DNA of 64,000 nt from Actinoplanes aureus (GTDB lineage Bacteria; Actinomycetota; Actinomycetes; Mycobacteriales; Micromonosporaceae), in contig NZ_JADQTO010000007.1 of NCBI RefSeq assembly GCF_015704865.1, forward strand, positions 186,001 through 250,000, in the 5' to 3' direction. The translations under genes were made by a program, and so were the position numbers. Positions within the stretch are counted from its first letter, which is position 1. Every line of letters begins with the position of its first letter. Under the pieces are notes generated by a model, which was given only the letters and a program-made list of their open reading frames with translations, was not told the origin of the DNA and searched no databases. This document shows positions 1 through 8,161 of this stretch, piece after piece.

Positions 1-135
1 GGTGCGGCCGCCACTGTCCGACGTGGTGGTCAGGTAGACGTTGACGGTCTCGCCGGCGGCGAGGGCGGGGGACGCGGGGGATGCCAGCACCGTGGCGCCG
101 ACAGCGGCGGCGACTAGCAATCTGAGGTACGACAT
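1..135 (-). CDS. Secreted glycoside hydrolase, N-terminal fragment (family 30-like)
   Basis: Only the first 45 codons are inside the window; the gene runs off the left edge. The start is an ATG preceded by AGGGAG at 7 nt. The product opens with a Sec signal peptide (hydrophobic stretch LLVAAAVGATVLA, then a small-residue region ending near residue 27), so it is exported. The mature start GETVNVYLTTTSDSGG resembles, from memory, secreted actinobacterial family 30 glycosidases (glucosylceramidase/beta-glucanase type), but no catalytic residue is visible. It lies downstream of a LacI regulator on the same strand, which fits sugar-controlled expression. Export is fairly safe; the enzyme family is a guess from a short stretch. 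Confidence 0.55.
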   Translation of the reverse strand, partial: MSYLRLLVAAAVGATVLASPASPALAAGETVNVYLTTTSDSGGRT

Positions 136-226
136 TGGGGGACTCCCTGCTACGAGACGTAACAGGAAGGAAACCTGTATCAATTAAGAGCAGTCAATGA
201 ATTGCGGTTCCGGATTGCCGTGTTCC

Positions 227-238
227 GGTTCCGGAACC
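227..238. promoter_or_regulatory. Candidate LacI-family operator
   Basis: The 12-bp perfect palindrome GGTTCCGGAACC has the central CG step typical of LacI-family operators. It sits between the LacI gene and the secreted hydrolase gene, about 90 bp before the hydrolase start, with a second half-like copy (GGTTCCGGA) near 204. Function is inferred from position and symmetry only. Confidence 0.35.
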
Positions 239-263
239 ATGAAACACGTCAAACAGCGCCGGA

Positions 264-1298
264 TCAGGACCGTGCGGGCCCGGTCGAGTCGCGCACCACC
301 AGCTCGGTGGCGAGCTCCACGTGCAGCGCCTCCAGATGGTGCCCGCCGAGCATCCGCAACAGCAGGTTGACCGCCATCCGGCCCATCTCGCCGAGCGGCT
401 GCCGGACCGTGGTCAGCAGCGGGTGACACGCCTCGGCCAGCTCGATGTCGTCGAAGCCGGCCACCGACAGGTCGTCCGGCACCCGCAGCCCCCGCTCGGC
501 CGCCGCACGCAGGGCACCGATCGCCATCTTGTCGTTGAACGCCACCAGCGCGGTCGGCCGGTCCGGCAGGTCCAGCAGCTCCGCCGCGGCCCGATGGCCG
601 AGCTCGGTGGTGGGCTCGGCGACGAACCTGGTCAGCTCCGGCGCCTGGAGCACACCGGCGTCGGCGAGCGGCGACAGGTAGCCGGCGAACCGGTTCTCGC
701 TGGCCAGCCAGTCACGCGGGCCACCGATGATGCCGATCCGGCGGTGCCCCAGCTCGATCAGGTGCGCGGTGAGCCGGCGGGCCCCGGCGAAGTGCGCCGC
801 CGAGACGGCCGCCAGGTTGCGCGGCGGCGGGGTACGCGGATCGACCACCACGAACGGGAAACCCCGATCACGCAGCCGGACCAGCTCGGCACCCGGCTCG
901 GGCGGCAGGATCAGCACCGCGCCGGCGACGTTGCGCCGGCCGGTCAGCCCGGGAAGCACCCGGTCCCGCTGGGCCGCCACCCCGGCGTTCAGGATCACCT
1001 CGAGGCCGTGCGGCTCGAGCGCCTCGGCGACCGCCGACACGATCAGTCCGAAGTAGTCGGTCAGCACGTACGGGCAGCGCACGAAGACGCCGGTGGCCCG
1101 CTCGGCCCGGCCACCGCGCCGCTGCGGCGCCTGCCGGCCCAGCGAACCCATCGCGCTGAGCACCCGGTCCCGGGTGTGCGGCGCGACGTTGGCCCGGCCG
1201 TTCAGCACCCGGGAAACCGTGGCGATCGACAGCCCGGTCTGCGCGGCCACGTCACGAACCGTGGCACGCCGCGCGCTTGTTTCATCGCCCTGTTTCAT
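264..1298 (-). CDS. LacI-family transcriptional regulator
   Basis: DNA-binding repressor of the LacI/GalR family. The N-terminus carries the helix-turn-helix and hinge helix (ATVRDVAAQTGLSIATVSRV, then LNGRANVAPHTRDRV), followed by a periplasmic-binding-protein-like effector domain with typical strands (VILILPPEP region, FPFVVVDPR, GHRRIGIIGG, LVAFNDKMAIG, VAGFDDIELA). Length is normal at about 344 residues. In-frame starts exist upstream (1310, 1340, 1364); none has a strong ribosome site, and 1298 gives the usual short lead before the HTH. The next gene on this strand encodes a secreted hydrolase, so the effector is probably a sugar released by it. The ligand is not deducible. Confidence 0.9.
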   Translation of the reverse strand: MKQGDETSARRATVRDVAAQTGLSIATVSRVLNGRANVAPHTRDRVLSAMGSLGRQAPQRRGGRAERATGVFVRCPYVLTDYFGLIVSAVAEALEPHGLEVILNAGVAAQRDRVLPGLTGRRNVAGAVLILPPEPGAELVRLRDRGFPFVVVDPRTPPPRNLAAVSAAHFAGARRLTAHLIELGHRRIGIIGGPRDWLASENRFAGYLSPLADAGVLQAPELTRFVAEPTTELGHRAAAELLDLPDRPTALVAFNDKMAIGALRAAAERGLRVPDDLSVAGFDDIELAEACHPLLTTVRQPLGEMGRMAVNLLLRMLGGHHLEALHVELATELVVRDSTGPARS

Positions 1299-1423
1299 CG
1301 CCGCGAGCATAGACGCTGATACCTCGGTACTAGGGGTCATCTGGCTCCACGGATTGACGAACACCGCGCTTCCGCCGCCCTACCTTCGCTTCGCCTGGAA
1401 CCGATCGAAGCGGAGGAACAGCG

Positions 1424-2443
1424 ATGAATCGACTGTGGATCGTCCCGGCGCTGCTGCTCACCGCCCCGGCGTTGTGGCTGTTCGGCCCCACCCAGGCGGT
1501 CACTTCCACACCGCCACGGCACCAGGAGTGGCTGGCCGACGCGCGGCAGTTGCCCGACCCGGCCACCGCCACGGCCGAGCAGATCTCCGCCTGGTTCGCG
1601 AACCTGCCGGCGGCCGGAGCCGACGACCTCACCCGGCAGTACCCCGAGGTGATCGGCAACCTGGACGGCGTACCGGTTTCCCGGCGCTACGCGGCCAACG
1701 GCGACCCGGCCTGGACCGGCCGGCAGATCCTCGCCCTGGACCGGCGCGGCGACGGGCTGATCGCCGAGGTGCTGGGCGACCTCACCACCGCGAGCCGGGT
1801 GGCGATCCTCATCCCCGGTGTGGCGACCGAGCTGGCGAACTTCGACAGCGGCCTCGGCGGCGTGCGCCACCGGGCGCCCGCCTGGCAGGCGCGGCAACTG
1901 CACGATCGGATCCGCGAACTCGATCCGGGCGCGCCGGTCGCGGTGATCGCGTGGCTGGGCTACGACACCCCCGAGGGCGTACGCCGGGAGGCGATCCGCG
2001 AGGACCGGGCGGCGGCCGGGGCACTCGCCCTGGAACGGTTCGTCGCCGGTCTGGTGCGGGAGCGGCCGGACCGGCAGATCACCCTGATCGGGCACAGCTA
2101 CGGGTCCATCGTGGCCGGTCGCGCCGCCTCCCACCTCGGACCGCAGGTCACCGACATCGTGGCGATCGGCAGTCCCGGGATGGGCGTACCGGACCGGGCG
2201 GCCCTCGACACCACGGCCCGGGTGTGGGCCGGCAGCGCACCGGACGACTGGACCCGGAGGATCCCCGGCATGCGCGTCTTCGGCATCGGTCACGGCCGCC
2301 TGCCGGTCGATCCGGAGTTCGGCGCTCTGCCACTCCCCTGCGCCGACACCACCGGCCACGACGGCTACTTCCAGCCCGGCACCGAGTCGCTGCGCGCGAT
2401 GGCGGAGATCGCCCTCGGCCTGACCTCGAGGAGCACCACGTGA
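1424..2443 (+). CDS. DUF1023-type alpha/beta hydrolase, exported or membrane-anchored
   Basis: A 339-residue alpha/beta hydrolase of the DUF1023 family. The first 27 residues form a signal peptide or anchor (WIVPALLLTAPALWLFG). The family core is clear: VAILIPGVATEL, VIAWLGYDTPEG, then the nucleophile elbow GHSYGS with Ser about 225 and IVAIGSPGMGV; the catalytic His is probably in TGHDGYF near residue 313. GGAGGA lies 7 nt before the ATG. It overlaps the next gene by 4 nt (GTGA), so the two are co-translated. Substrate unknown; family members are annotated only as hydrolases. The LacI gene is divergent, leaving about 125 bp for promoters. Confidence 0.85.
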   Translation: MNRLWIVPALLLTAPALWLFGPTQAVTSTPPRHQEWLADARQLPDPATATAEQISAWFANLPAAGADDLTRQYPEVIGNLDGVPVSRRYAANGDPAWTGRQILALDRRGDGLIAEVLGDLTTASRVAILIPGVATELANFDSGLGGVRHRAPAWQARQLHDRIRELDPGAPVAVIAWLGYDTPEGVRREAIREDRAAAGALALERFVAGLVRERPDRQITLIGHSYGSIVAGRAASHLGPQVTDIVAIGSPGMGVPDRAALDTTARVWAGSAPDDWTRRIPGMRVFGIGHGRLPVDPEFGALPLPCADTTGHDGYFQPGTESLRAMAEIALGLTSRSTT

Positions 2444-3159
2444 AGATCGACATGGACACGATCGTCGGCCTCTACTTCAAGCACGCGGACGCGCTGCGAG
2501 CCGCGCGGCGAGCGCAGGCGGCGCTGCTGGCCACGGAGTTCCGGATGCGGCCGCGCCTCGACGACGCCGAGGCGGAGATCTGCTATCTGCTGGTACGGGA
2601 GCTGCGGCCCGGCCGGGTGGTCGAGATCAGCGACGAGCGCGGCTGGTCGACGACCTGGCTGCTACGGGCGCTCGCCGACAACGGCTACGGCACCCTCGAC
2701 ACGTATACCGCCGCCGACCGGGCGGAGCGCCAGGTCCCCGCGGCGCTGGCCGGCCGCTGGCGGCTCCATCGCCGCGACGTACGCACCGCCGACGACCTCG
2801 CGCCGGACCACATCGGCTACCTGCTCATCGACGCCGTCCACACCACGTCGTTCGCACACTGGTACCGGCGTCACCTGCTGAACCGGCTCCGTCCCGGCAC
2901 CCCGGTCGCCGTCCACGACGTGTTCCACCGCCCCGCGAACGCGTCCCGCGAAGGCCGGGTCGTGCTCGACTGGCTCGCCGCCGGCCACGCGCCGCACTTC
3001 ACCGTCTCCGCAGCCGCCGCACCCCAGGAATATGCCGAGCTCACCGTCGCGAAACGCCTGCTCTCCCTGGGCGCAGTTGTCCACCGCCCGGCCCCCAACC
3101 CCATGCTGTTCTGCACCACCCCACGGCCCGCATTCGCCACCCCGCCGACCGCGATCTGA
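2440..3159 (+). CDS. Class I SAM-dependent methyltransferase (Methyltransf_24-like)
   Basis: A 239-residue protein translated from GTG, overlapping the stop of the hydrolase gene by 4 nt, with GAGGAG about 7 nt upstream. The middle shows a Rossmann methyltransferase pattern: VVEISDERGWSTTWLLRAL (glycine motif altered to SDERGWS), an acidic strand end near DTYTAAD, and IGYLLIDAVHTT followed by VAVHDVFH, as in O-methyltransferase-like Methyltransf_24 proteins. The usual GxGxG is weak, so activity is less certain than the fold. Co-translation with the DUF1023 hydrolase suggests they act on related molecules. Confidence 0.75.
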   Translation: MKIDMDTIVGLYFKHADALRAARRAQAALLATEFRMRPRLDDAEAEICYLLVRELRPGRVVEISDERGWSTTWLLRALADNGYGTLDTYTAADRAERQVPAALAGRWRLHRRDVRTADDLAPDHIGYLLIDAVHTTSFAHWYRRHLLNRLRPGTPVAVHDVFHRPANASREGRVVLDWLAAGHAPHFTVSAAAAPQEYAELTVAKRLLSLGAVVHRPAPNPMLFCTTPRPAFATPPTAI

Positions 3160-3167
3160 GCCGCGCG

Positions 3168-4010
3168 TCAGCCGGCGACCAGGCGGAGGGGCTCGCGTAG
3201 GCCGCGCAGGGCGACCGCTGTGGCGTCGTCGGCCGGCAGGTAGACGATGAGGCGCTGGTCGTCGTCGGCGGAGAAGTCCAGGGTTTCGTAGGCCAGCCGG
3301 AGTGGTCCGGCGGACGGGTGGTTCATCCGGAGCGCGCCGTTCGCCCTGGGCAGGCCGGGCACGCTGCCGAGCCGGCCGGTGAACTCCTCGCCCGCGGTCA
3401 CGGTCAGCTCGTCGGCGAGCGTGGCCACGTGCGGGTCCGCCCGGAACGGTCCCTGCTTCAAGGCCGCCACCTGCTCGTCCGCCACGTGCCCCCAATCCGG
3501 GTAGGCGGTTCGTGCCCGCGGATCGCCGAAGACGTACCGGACCAGGTTGGGCGGGTCGCCGTCGAGCAGGCCGAGCGGCCGGGCCAGGCGGGCGAAGGCG
3601 GGCGTGTACGCCAGCACGTCACCGAGCTGGTTCACCAGCACGGCGGCCGCGGGTTCGAGCTGGTCGAGCAGGGCCCGCACGGTCGGCCGGACGGTCCGCG
3701 CCGGACCGGCCGCGCCGCGGCAGGTGAAGCCGGCGTCAGCGGATTTGGTCAGCCGGTGCAGGTGGACACGTTCGGCCGGGGTGAGCCGCAGGACGCCGGC
3801 GAGCGCGGAGAGCACCTGCGGCGACGGGCGGCGATCGCGGCCCTGCTCGAGCCGGATCAGGTACTCGACGCTCACCCCGGCGAGCGTGGCCACCTCGGAG
3901 CGGCGCAGTCCGGGCGTACGCCGCCGCGAACCGGGCGGGAGGCCGGCCTCGGCCGGAGTGATCGCCTCCCGGCGGGTACGCAGGAACAGGCCCAGCTCGT
4001 TGTCGCTCAC
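3168..4010 (-). CDS. XRE-family regulator with MmyB-like ligand domain
   Basis: A 280-residue regulator. The N-terminal helix-turn-helix (RRTPGLRRSEVATLAGVSVE, then YLIRLEQGRDRRPSPQVLSA) is the characteristic actinobacterial 'RTPGLRREEVA' type, and the C-terminal half (LDQLEPAAAVLVNQLGDVLA, NLVRYVFGDPRAR, DFSADDDQRLIVY) is a MmyB-like PAS domain that binds a fatty-acid-like ligand in characterised members. Divergent from the FAD oxidoreductase gene with about 130 bp between starts. Family members usually control the divergent oxidoreductase, so regulation of the neighbour is a reasonable inference. It ends 8 bp from the convergent methyltransferase gene. Confidence 0.9.
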   Translation of the reverse strand: MSDNELGLFLRTRREAITPAEAGLPPGSRRRTPGLRRSEVATLAGVSVEYLIRLEQGRDRRPSPQVLSALAGVLRLTPAERVHLHRLTKSADAGFTCRGAAGPARTVRPTVRALLDQLEPAAAVLVNQLGDVLAYTPAFARLARPLGLLDGDPPNLVRYVFGDPRARTAYPDWGHVADEQVAALKQGPFRADPHVATLADELTVTAGEEFTGRLGSVPGLPRANGALRMNHPSAGPLRLAYETLDFSADDDQRLIVYLPADDATAVALRGLREPLRLVAG

Positions 4011-4142
4011 CAGCCGACCGTAGCAACGGCGCGGGCGGTGAGGGTGGCCCCCGCACTACCACGCTGAGCGCGGCCTCCCCGGCGGGCGCCGCGCCGATCA
4101 GAGTCGACTCCGACGACAGCGAACCTGTGAAAGGCGGACGAC

Positions 4143-5231
4143 ATGACTCCGACCGTGATTGTGGTGGGCGGCGGGTACGGCGGCATCGCGGTGGCGAAGG
4201 CACTCGACGACGTCGCCGACGTCACCCTGGTGGAACCCCGGGAGACCTTCGTGCACAACGTCGCCGCGCTTCGCGCGACCGTCGATCCGGAATGGACCGA
4301 CAAGATCTTCATTCGGTACGACGGCCTGCTGTCCCGCGGCCGGGTGGTCCGGGACCGGGCGGCCCGGGTGTCGGCGACCGAGGTCGAGCTGGCCTCCGGC
4401 GTACGCCTCCCAGCCGACTACGTCGTGCTGGCGACCGGCTCCTCCGCACCGTTCCCCGGAAAGATCGACTCTCTGGTACGGGACGACGCGGTCACCCGGC
4501 TGCACCGGACCCGTGACGCGCTGCTGCGCTCGTCGAAGGTGCTGCTGCTCGGAGCGGGCGCGATCGGCCTGGAGTTCGCCGGCGAGATCAAGGCGGCCTG
4601 GCCGGAGAAGTCGGTCACCCTGGTCGAAGCGGGCACCGATCTGCTCGGTGGACGGTTCCCCGGCGAGTTCCGGGCCGAATTGCGCCGGCAGTTGGACGCT
4701 CTGGGCGTACACCTGCTTCTCGGAACCTCGCTGCGTGCCCTGCCGGAACCGGACGCGGGCAGCTTGCGCCCGTTCACGGTGACCACCGCCGAGGGTGACG
4801 TTCTCGCCGCCGATCTCTGGTTTCCGTGCTTCGGTGCGGAGGTCCGCACCGATTATCTCGACGCCGGCCTGGCCGCCGCGCGGCAGCCGGACGGTCGGCT
4901 CGCGGTGACGTCGCAGCTGCGCCTGGCCGGGCAGGAGACGGTCTTCGCGGTCGGTGACGTGACCGCGGTGCCCGAACTCAAGCAGGCCCGGGCCGCGGGT
5001 GAGCACGCCGAGGTGGTGGCCGGCAACATCCGTGCGCTGATCGGGGGCGAGCCGGTGCGGCACGAGTACCGGCCGGCGCCGGACGCGATGCTGCTTCCGC
5101 TCGGCCCGGCCGCCGGCGCCGGTTACGCCCCGGAGTGGGGTCTGGTCGGCGCCGAGGCGACGGCCCAGTACAAGGGCACGTTCTTCCTGGACGACTACCG
5201 GGAGTTGCTGGGCGCCCGGGTCTCCGCGTGA
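4143..5231 (+). CDS. NAD(P)/FAD-dependent oxidoreductase (AIFM2/FSP1-like)
   Basis: A 362-residue flavoprotein disulphide-reductase-like enzyme. It starts with the FAD-binding VIVVGGGYGGIAVAKAL motif; a second dinucleotide site is VLLLGAGAIGLEFAGEI near residue 140, for NAD(P)H; the late FAD motif is TVFAVGDVTAV near residue 277. There is no CxxC redox pair, so it is not a disulphide reductase; order and size fit quinone/FSP1-type NADH oxidoreductases. GTGAAAGG lies about 10 nt before the ATG. The MmyB-type regulator is divergent. The 3' end overlaps a convergent small membrane gene by 37 bp. Confidence 0.85.
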   Translation: MTPTVIVVGGGYGGIAVAKALDDVADVTLVEPRETFVHNVAALRATVDPEWTDKIFIRYDGLLSRGRVVRDRAARVSATEVELASGVRLPADYVVLATGSSAPFPGKIDSLVRDDAVTRLHRTRDALLRSSKVLLLGAGAIGLEFAGEIKAAWPEKSVTLVEAGTDLLGGRFPGEFRAELRRQLDALGVHLLLGTSLRALPEPDAGSLRPFTVTTAEGDVLAADLWFPCFGAEVRTDYLDAGLAAARQPDGRLAVTSQLRLAGQETVFAVGDVTAVPELKQARAAGEHAEVVAGNIRALIGGEPVRHEYRPAPDAMLLPLGPAAGAGYAPEWGLVGAEATAQYKGTFFLDDYRELLGARVSA

Positions 5232-5473
5232 TCAACTAGCTCCCGGCCGGTCACGCGCCGCCGCACCATCCCGAACAGGGCGAGCGCGGCGAGAATGCCG
5301 GGACCCATGTGCACCGCCAGCACCCCGGCCAGGGCGGGACCACCCCAGTCGTCGCTGTAGGTGGACGGGTCGGTGACGTCGATGACGAACGGTTCGGCGA
5401 CCGCTCGGGCGATGAGATAGAGCCCGAGGATCACCCCGAGCACCTTGAGTACGCCGATGGCGAATCGCTTCAT
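5195..5473 (-). CDS. Small two-helix membrane protein
   Basis: A 92-residue protein with two predicted membrane helices: residues about 5-22 (IGVLKVLGVILGLYLIARA) and 48-66 (ALAGVLAVHMGPGILAALAL), joined by an acidic extracellular-type loop (DVTDPSTYSDDWGGP). The chosen ATG begins with basic MKRF before the first helix; an upstream in-frame start would add 20 unlikely residues. No recognised family. It stands between a convergent oxidoreductase gene (37-bp overlap at the 3' ends) and the MBL hydrolase gene on the same strand about 70 bp upstream. Confidence 0.6.
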   Translation of the reverse strand: MKRFAIGVLKVLGVILGLYLIARAVAEPFVIDVTDPSTYSDDWGGPALAGVLAVHMGPGILAALALFGMVRRRVTGRELVDHAETRAPSNSR

Positions 5474-5542
5474 AACTCGACGGTAGGAACGCCCCGTCCC
5501 GGCTGCATCGGGAAGATCCCGGATACCGCCCACCAGGGGTTT

Positions 5543-6511
5543 TCACAGTTCGAAGCGGCTGCCGACGGCGTTCGGGCGGAACGCGCCGGGCAGGCCGGCG
5601 GCTAGCGCCTGCTGCGCTTTCCACGACGTGCAGTGCGCCGGCACGAGCACGCCCGGCGCCTCGGCCGCCAGCGCCTCCACCGTCGCCGGGACGATCGCGC
5701 CGTCCCGCAGGTGGAGGCCGCCGAGAATGGCGTGGATCCGGTCGACGCCGGTGAGGCGCTGCGCGTACCGGACGATGTTGACGATCCCGGAATGTCCGCA
5801 TCCGGTCAGCACGACCAGGCCACGGTCCCGGACGTGCAGCACCACCGCCTGGTCGTCGTGCACGACCTGGTCCGGCTGCCAGACACCGTCGCGCAGCGCC
5901 TGATGTGCCGGTGGCATCCCGGTCTCGAACGGCGTCGTCCGATCCACCTCGCCGGTCACCAGCAGCATCCCGTCGAGCAGGAAGGACGGCTGCCGGTCCT
6001 CCACCACGGCGAACCCGGCACCTTCGATCGCGGACCGGCTCGGGGTCGGCAGCTCCAGGGTCCGGTCCGGCGAGACGATCCGGCGGCGCAGCCAGAAGTC
6101 GGGGTGCAACAGCACCGGCAGGTTCGCCCGCCCGACCCGCTCCGCCAGGCCGTTCAGCCCCATCACGTGATCGAAGTGCCCGTGACTGAAAACGATCGCC
6201 TCGAACGAATCCGGCGCGATCCCCAGCCGGTCCAGGTTGCCGATCAGCCCGTCCGCGGTGACCCCGGTGTCGAAGAGCACCCGACGGCCGTTCACCTCGA
6301 TCATCGCGGAGAAGCCGTGCTCGGCCCGGAGAAAATCGAAGCTCTGCTTCTCCAGCGCGAACTCGGCGGGAAGCACCGGCAGCGGGCCTGCCGATCCGCT
6401 CAGGCCCCAGCGCCGGACCAGCCCCTCGTCCGGGAGCAGCGCGTCCGACGAGTTGTCCATCAGGGTGGTGATGTGCACGCCGTCGACCGGCGCGAGGCCT
6501 ATCTGCTGCAC
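5543..6511 (-). CDS. MBL-fold metallo-hydrolase
   Basis: A 322-residue metallo-beta-lactamase-fold protein. The metal motif SHGHFDHVMGL is intact, preceded by ALFDTGV-type strand (RRVLFDTGVTADG) and followed by the second metal His in VVLTGCGHSGIVN and a third in GGLHLRDG; VLVPAHCTSWKAQQAL is the C-terminal active-site strand. The TGCGHSGIVN pattern marks the subgroup often labelled 7,8-dihydropterin-6-yl-methyl-4-(beta-D-ribofuranosyl)aminobenzene 5'-phosphate synthase-like, whose real substrates are mostly unknown. Divergent from a methyltransferase gene with only 29 bp between the two starts, so the promoters must overlap. Confidence 0.85.
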   Translation of the reverse strand: MQQIGLAPVDGVHITTLMDNSSDALLPDEGLVRRWGLSGSAGPLPVLPAEFALEKQSFDFLRAEHGFSAMIEVNGRRVLFDTGVTADGLIGNLDRLGIAPDSFEAIVFSHGHFDHVMGLNGLAERVGRANLPVLLHPDFWLRRRIVSPDRTLELPTPSRSAIEGAGFAVVEDRQPSFLLDGMLLVTGEVDRTTPFETGMPPAHQALRDGVWQPDQVVHDDQAVVLHVRDRGLVVLTGCGHSGIVNIVRYAQRLTGVDRIHAILGGLHLRDGAIVPATVEALAAEAPGVLVPAHCTSWKAQQALAAGLPGAFRPNAVGSRFEL

Positions 6512-6540
6512 CTCTCGCAGGTTACGCCCACACTGGGTCG

Positions 6541-7353
6541 ATGGACGCCTTCAGCCGCTTCGAACATGCCGGCTGGGCCGAGGCCGGCCGGGCCACCGGC
6601 TACGACCGTCTGCTCGCCCGGATCACCGCACGGGTGGTCGACCCGCTGCTCGACGCCGCCCGGGTCGGTGACGGCTCACGCGTACTCGATCTGGCCTGCG
6701 GCCCCGGCCAGGCAGCCGCCCGCGCCCTCGATCGCGGCGCCCGGCCCGTAGGGGTTGATCTGTCCGCCGCGATGATCGAGCTGGCCCGCGCCCGTCACCC
6801 GGCGATCGAGTTCCACCAGGCCGCAGCCGAGTCACTGCCGTTCCCCGCGGCGTCCTTCGACGCCGTGGTCGCCAACTTCCTGCTGCCCCACCTGGCCGAC
6901 CCTTCGGTCGCCGCGGCCGAGGCCGCCCGGGTGCTGGCGTCCGGCGGCCGCCTCGCCCTGAGCGTGTGGGACCTGCCCTCACGCGCACGCTTCGTCGGCA
7001 TCCTGCTGGATGCCATCACCGAGGCAGGCGCGTCGCCGCCGGCTGATCTCCCACCCGGCCAGCCATTCTTCCGGTACGCGGAACCGGACGCCATATTCGA
7101 CTTGTTCCATTCCGCCGGTTTCACCGAGGTCTCGCTGACGACCGCGACGTTCGACCAGCAGCTCTCCTCAGTGGACGAACTCTGGCACGGCCTACTCGAC
7201 GGCACGGTGCGCACGTCGGCGCTGGTGATGGCCCAGCCCGCACCGGTGCAGGCCGAGATCCGGGCGGCGTTCGAGCGGTTGGCCGCCCCCTATGACCTGT
7301 CGGTCCCGGTCGCGGCGGTGATCGCCGCCGGGGAACTGAGCAGCGGCCGCTGA
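6541..7353 (+). CDS. Class I SAM-dependent methyltransferase (Methyltransf_11-like)
   Basis: A 270-residue methyltransferase. SAM motif I is VLDLACGPGQAA near residue 49; acidic motif II is VGVDLSAAMIELAR; motif III is SFDAVVANFLLPHL; motif IV-like GGRLALSVWD follows. The C-terminal YDLSVPVAAVIAAGEL ending is typical of this subfamily, which argues that the annotated 3' end is real although the convergent downstream frame overlaps it by 233 bp. Substrate unknown. It starts 29 bp from the divergent MBL hydrolase gene. Confidence 0.85.
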   Translation: MDAFSRFEHAGWAEAGRATGYDRLLARITARVVDPLLDAARVGDGSRVLDLACGPGQAAARALDRGARPVGVDLSAAMIELARARHPAIEFHQAAAESLPFPAASFDAVVANFLLPHLADPSVAAAEAARVLASGGRLALSVWDLPSRARFVGILLDAITEAGASPPADLPPGQPFFRYAEPDAIFDLFHSAGFTEVSLTTATFDQQLSSVDELWHGLLDGTVRTSALVMAQPAPVQAEIRAAFERLAAPYDLSVPVAAVIAAGELSSGR

Positions 7354-7906
7354 AGCGCTCAGAGCGGCTGTGGCGGCCGCGCTCAACCGGTGCGCGGATC
7401 TCTGCGGCCACCTCGTCGTCGGTGAGTTGGCGCAGCATCCCGGGACGGACCCGGACGTCGAGTTCACCGTCCGGCTCGCGGGTAACAGTGGTTATCGCCT
7501 TCTCGCTGGTGGCGAACGAACAGGAGCGGAACGCAAGGAGGCCGTCCGGGACGCCAACGGCAGCGATCGTCCCCTCGCACGGTGCGCTCGCCACTCCCTG
7601 CCGTGCCGTCTCCGCCTCCGGCTCACCGACGGCGAACAGGTCGAGCTCACCGGTGAACCGCTGATTGCCGGAGACGAAAGAGATCCCGCAGATGGTGGAA
7701 GCCTCGTTCTCGTCCCGGTTCGGGTCAGCCTCGGTCACCGACCAAGAGCCTCCAGATTCGACCTGCATACGCGGAGCCAGGTCGGTGCACGTCGGCACCC
7801 AAGGCAGCCGGCTATCGGAGCGGCCGATCCACCACAGGACGCCCCCGGCGATGGTCACGATCACGGCGACTACGCCCAGTACCCGGGTTAGTTGCGAGCG
7901 TTTCAC
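7121..7906 (-). CDS. Membrane-anchored exported protein, C-terminus doubtful
   Basis: Starts at GTG with AGGGA 6 nt upstream. The N-terminus is a membrane anchor (VLGVVAVIVTIAGGVLWWIG, residues about 9-28), followed by an exported domain with paired cysteines (PTCTDL, STICGISF, APCEGT, RSCSF), as in DUF-type actinobacterial envelope proteins. The credible protein ends near residue 180 (DDEVAAEIRAP). The remaining 80 residues are Arg/Pro-rich and lie antisense over the methyltransferase gene. In the next frame a TGA occurs just after GCACCGGT near 7390, so a one-base frameshift would remove the odd tail. Function unknown. Confidence 0.55.
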   Translation of the reverse strand: MKRSQLTRVLGVVAVIVTIAGGVLWWIGRSDSRLPWVPTCTDLAPRMQVESGGSWSVTEADPNRDENEASTICGISFVSGNQRFTGELDLFAVGEPEAETARQGVASAPCEGTIAAVGVPDGLLAFRSCSFATSEKAITTVTREPDGELDVRVRPGMLRQLTDDEVAAEIRAPVERGRHSRSERFSGRCSVPRRRSPPRPGPTGHRGRPTARTPPGSRPAPVRAGPSPAPTCAPCRRVGRARVRPLRRAAGRTSRSSARPR

Positions 7907-8104
7907 CGGAAGTCCCTACGGCGTCGTTCACCGGCTCTCGATTGAGCATCACCGTGCCCGGGCTGCGCTTCGAGCGCTCCCACGCCTGTCTTCATGACTC
8001 AACGTCGATGCTCTTGTTCAGGTTCACCCACTGTCGGCCGCGGACAGGCGATGCTGCGCGCAGCCGAGCACAGCAGGTAAGTGGCAGCCTCGTAAAACGA
8101 CGGA

Positions 8105-8134
8105 CCGGGGCTGCCCTCATCAGGGCAACCCCGG
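8105..8134 (-). terminator. Rho-independent-type hairpin after acyl-CoA dehydrogenase gene
   Basis: Arms CCGGGG(C)TGCCCT and AGGGCA(A)CCCCGG pair over a 4-nt loop with a single C-A mismatch. It lies 28 bp beyond the stop of the acyl-CoA dehydrogenase gene. There is no T-tract, as is usual in high-GC actinobacteria. Confidence 0.7.
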
Positions 8135-8161
8135 CCTCACCTGCAAAAACCGCTACTAACG

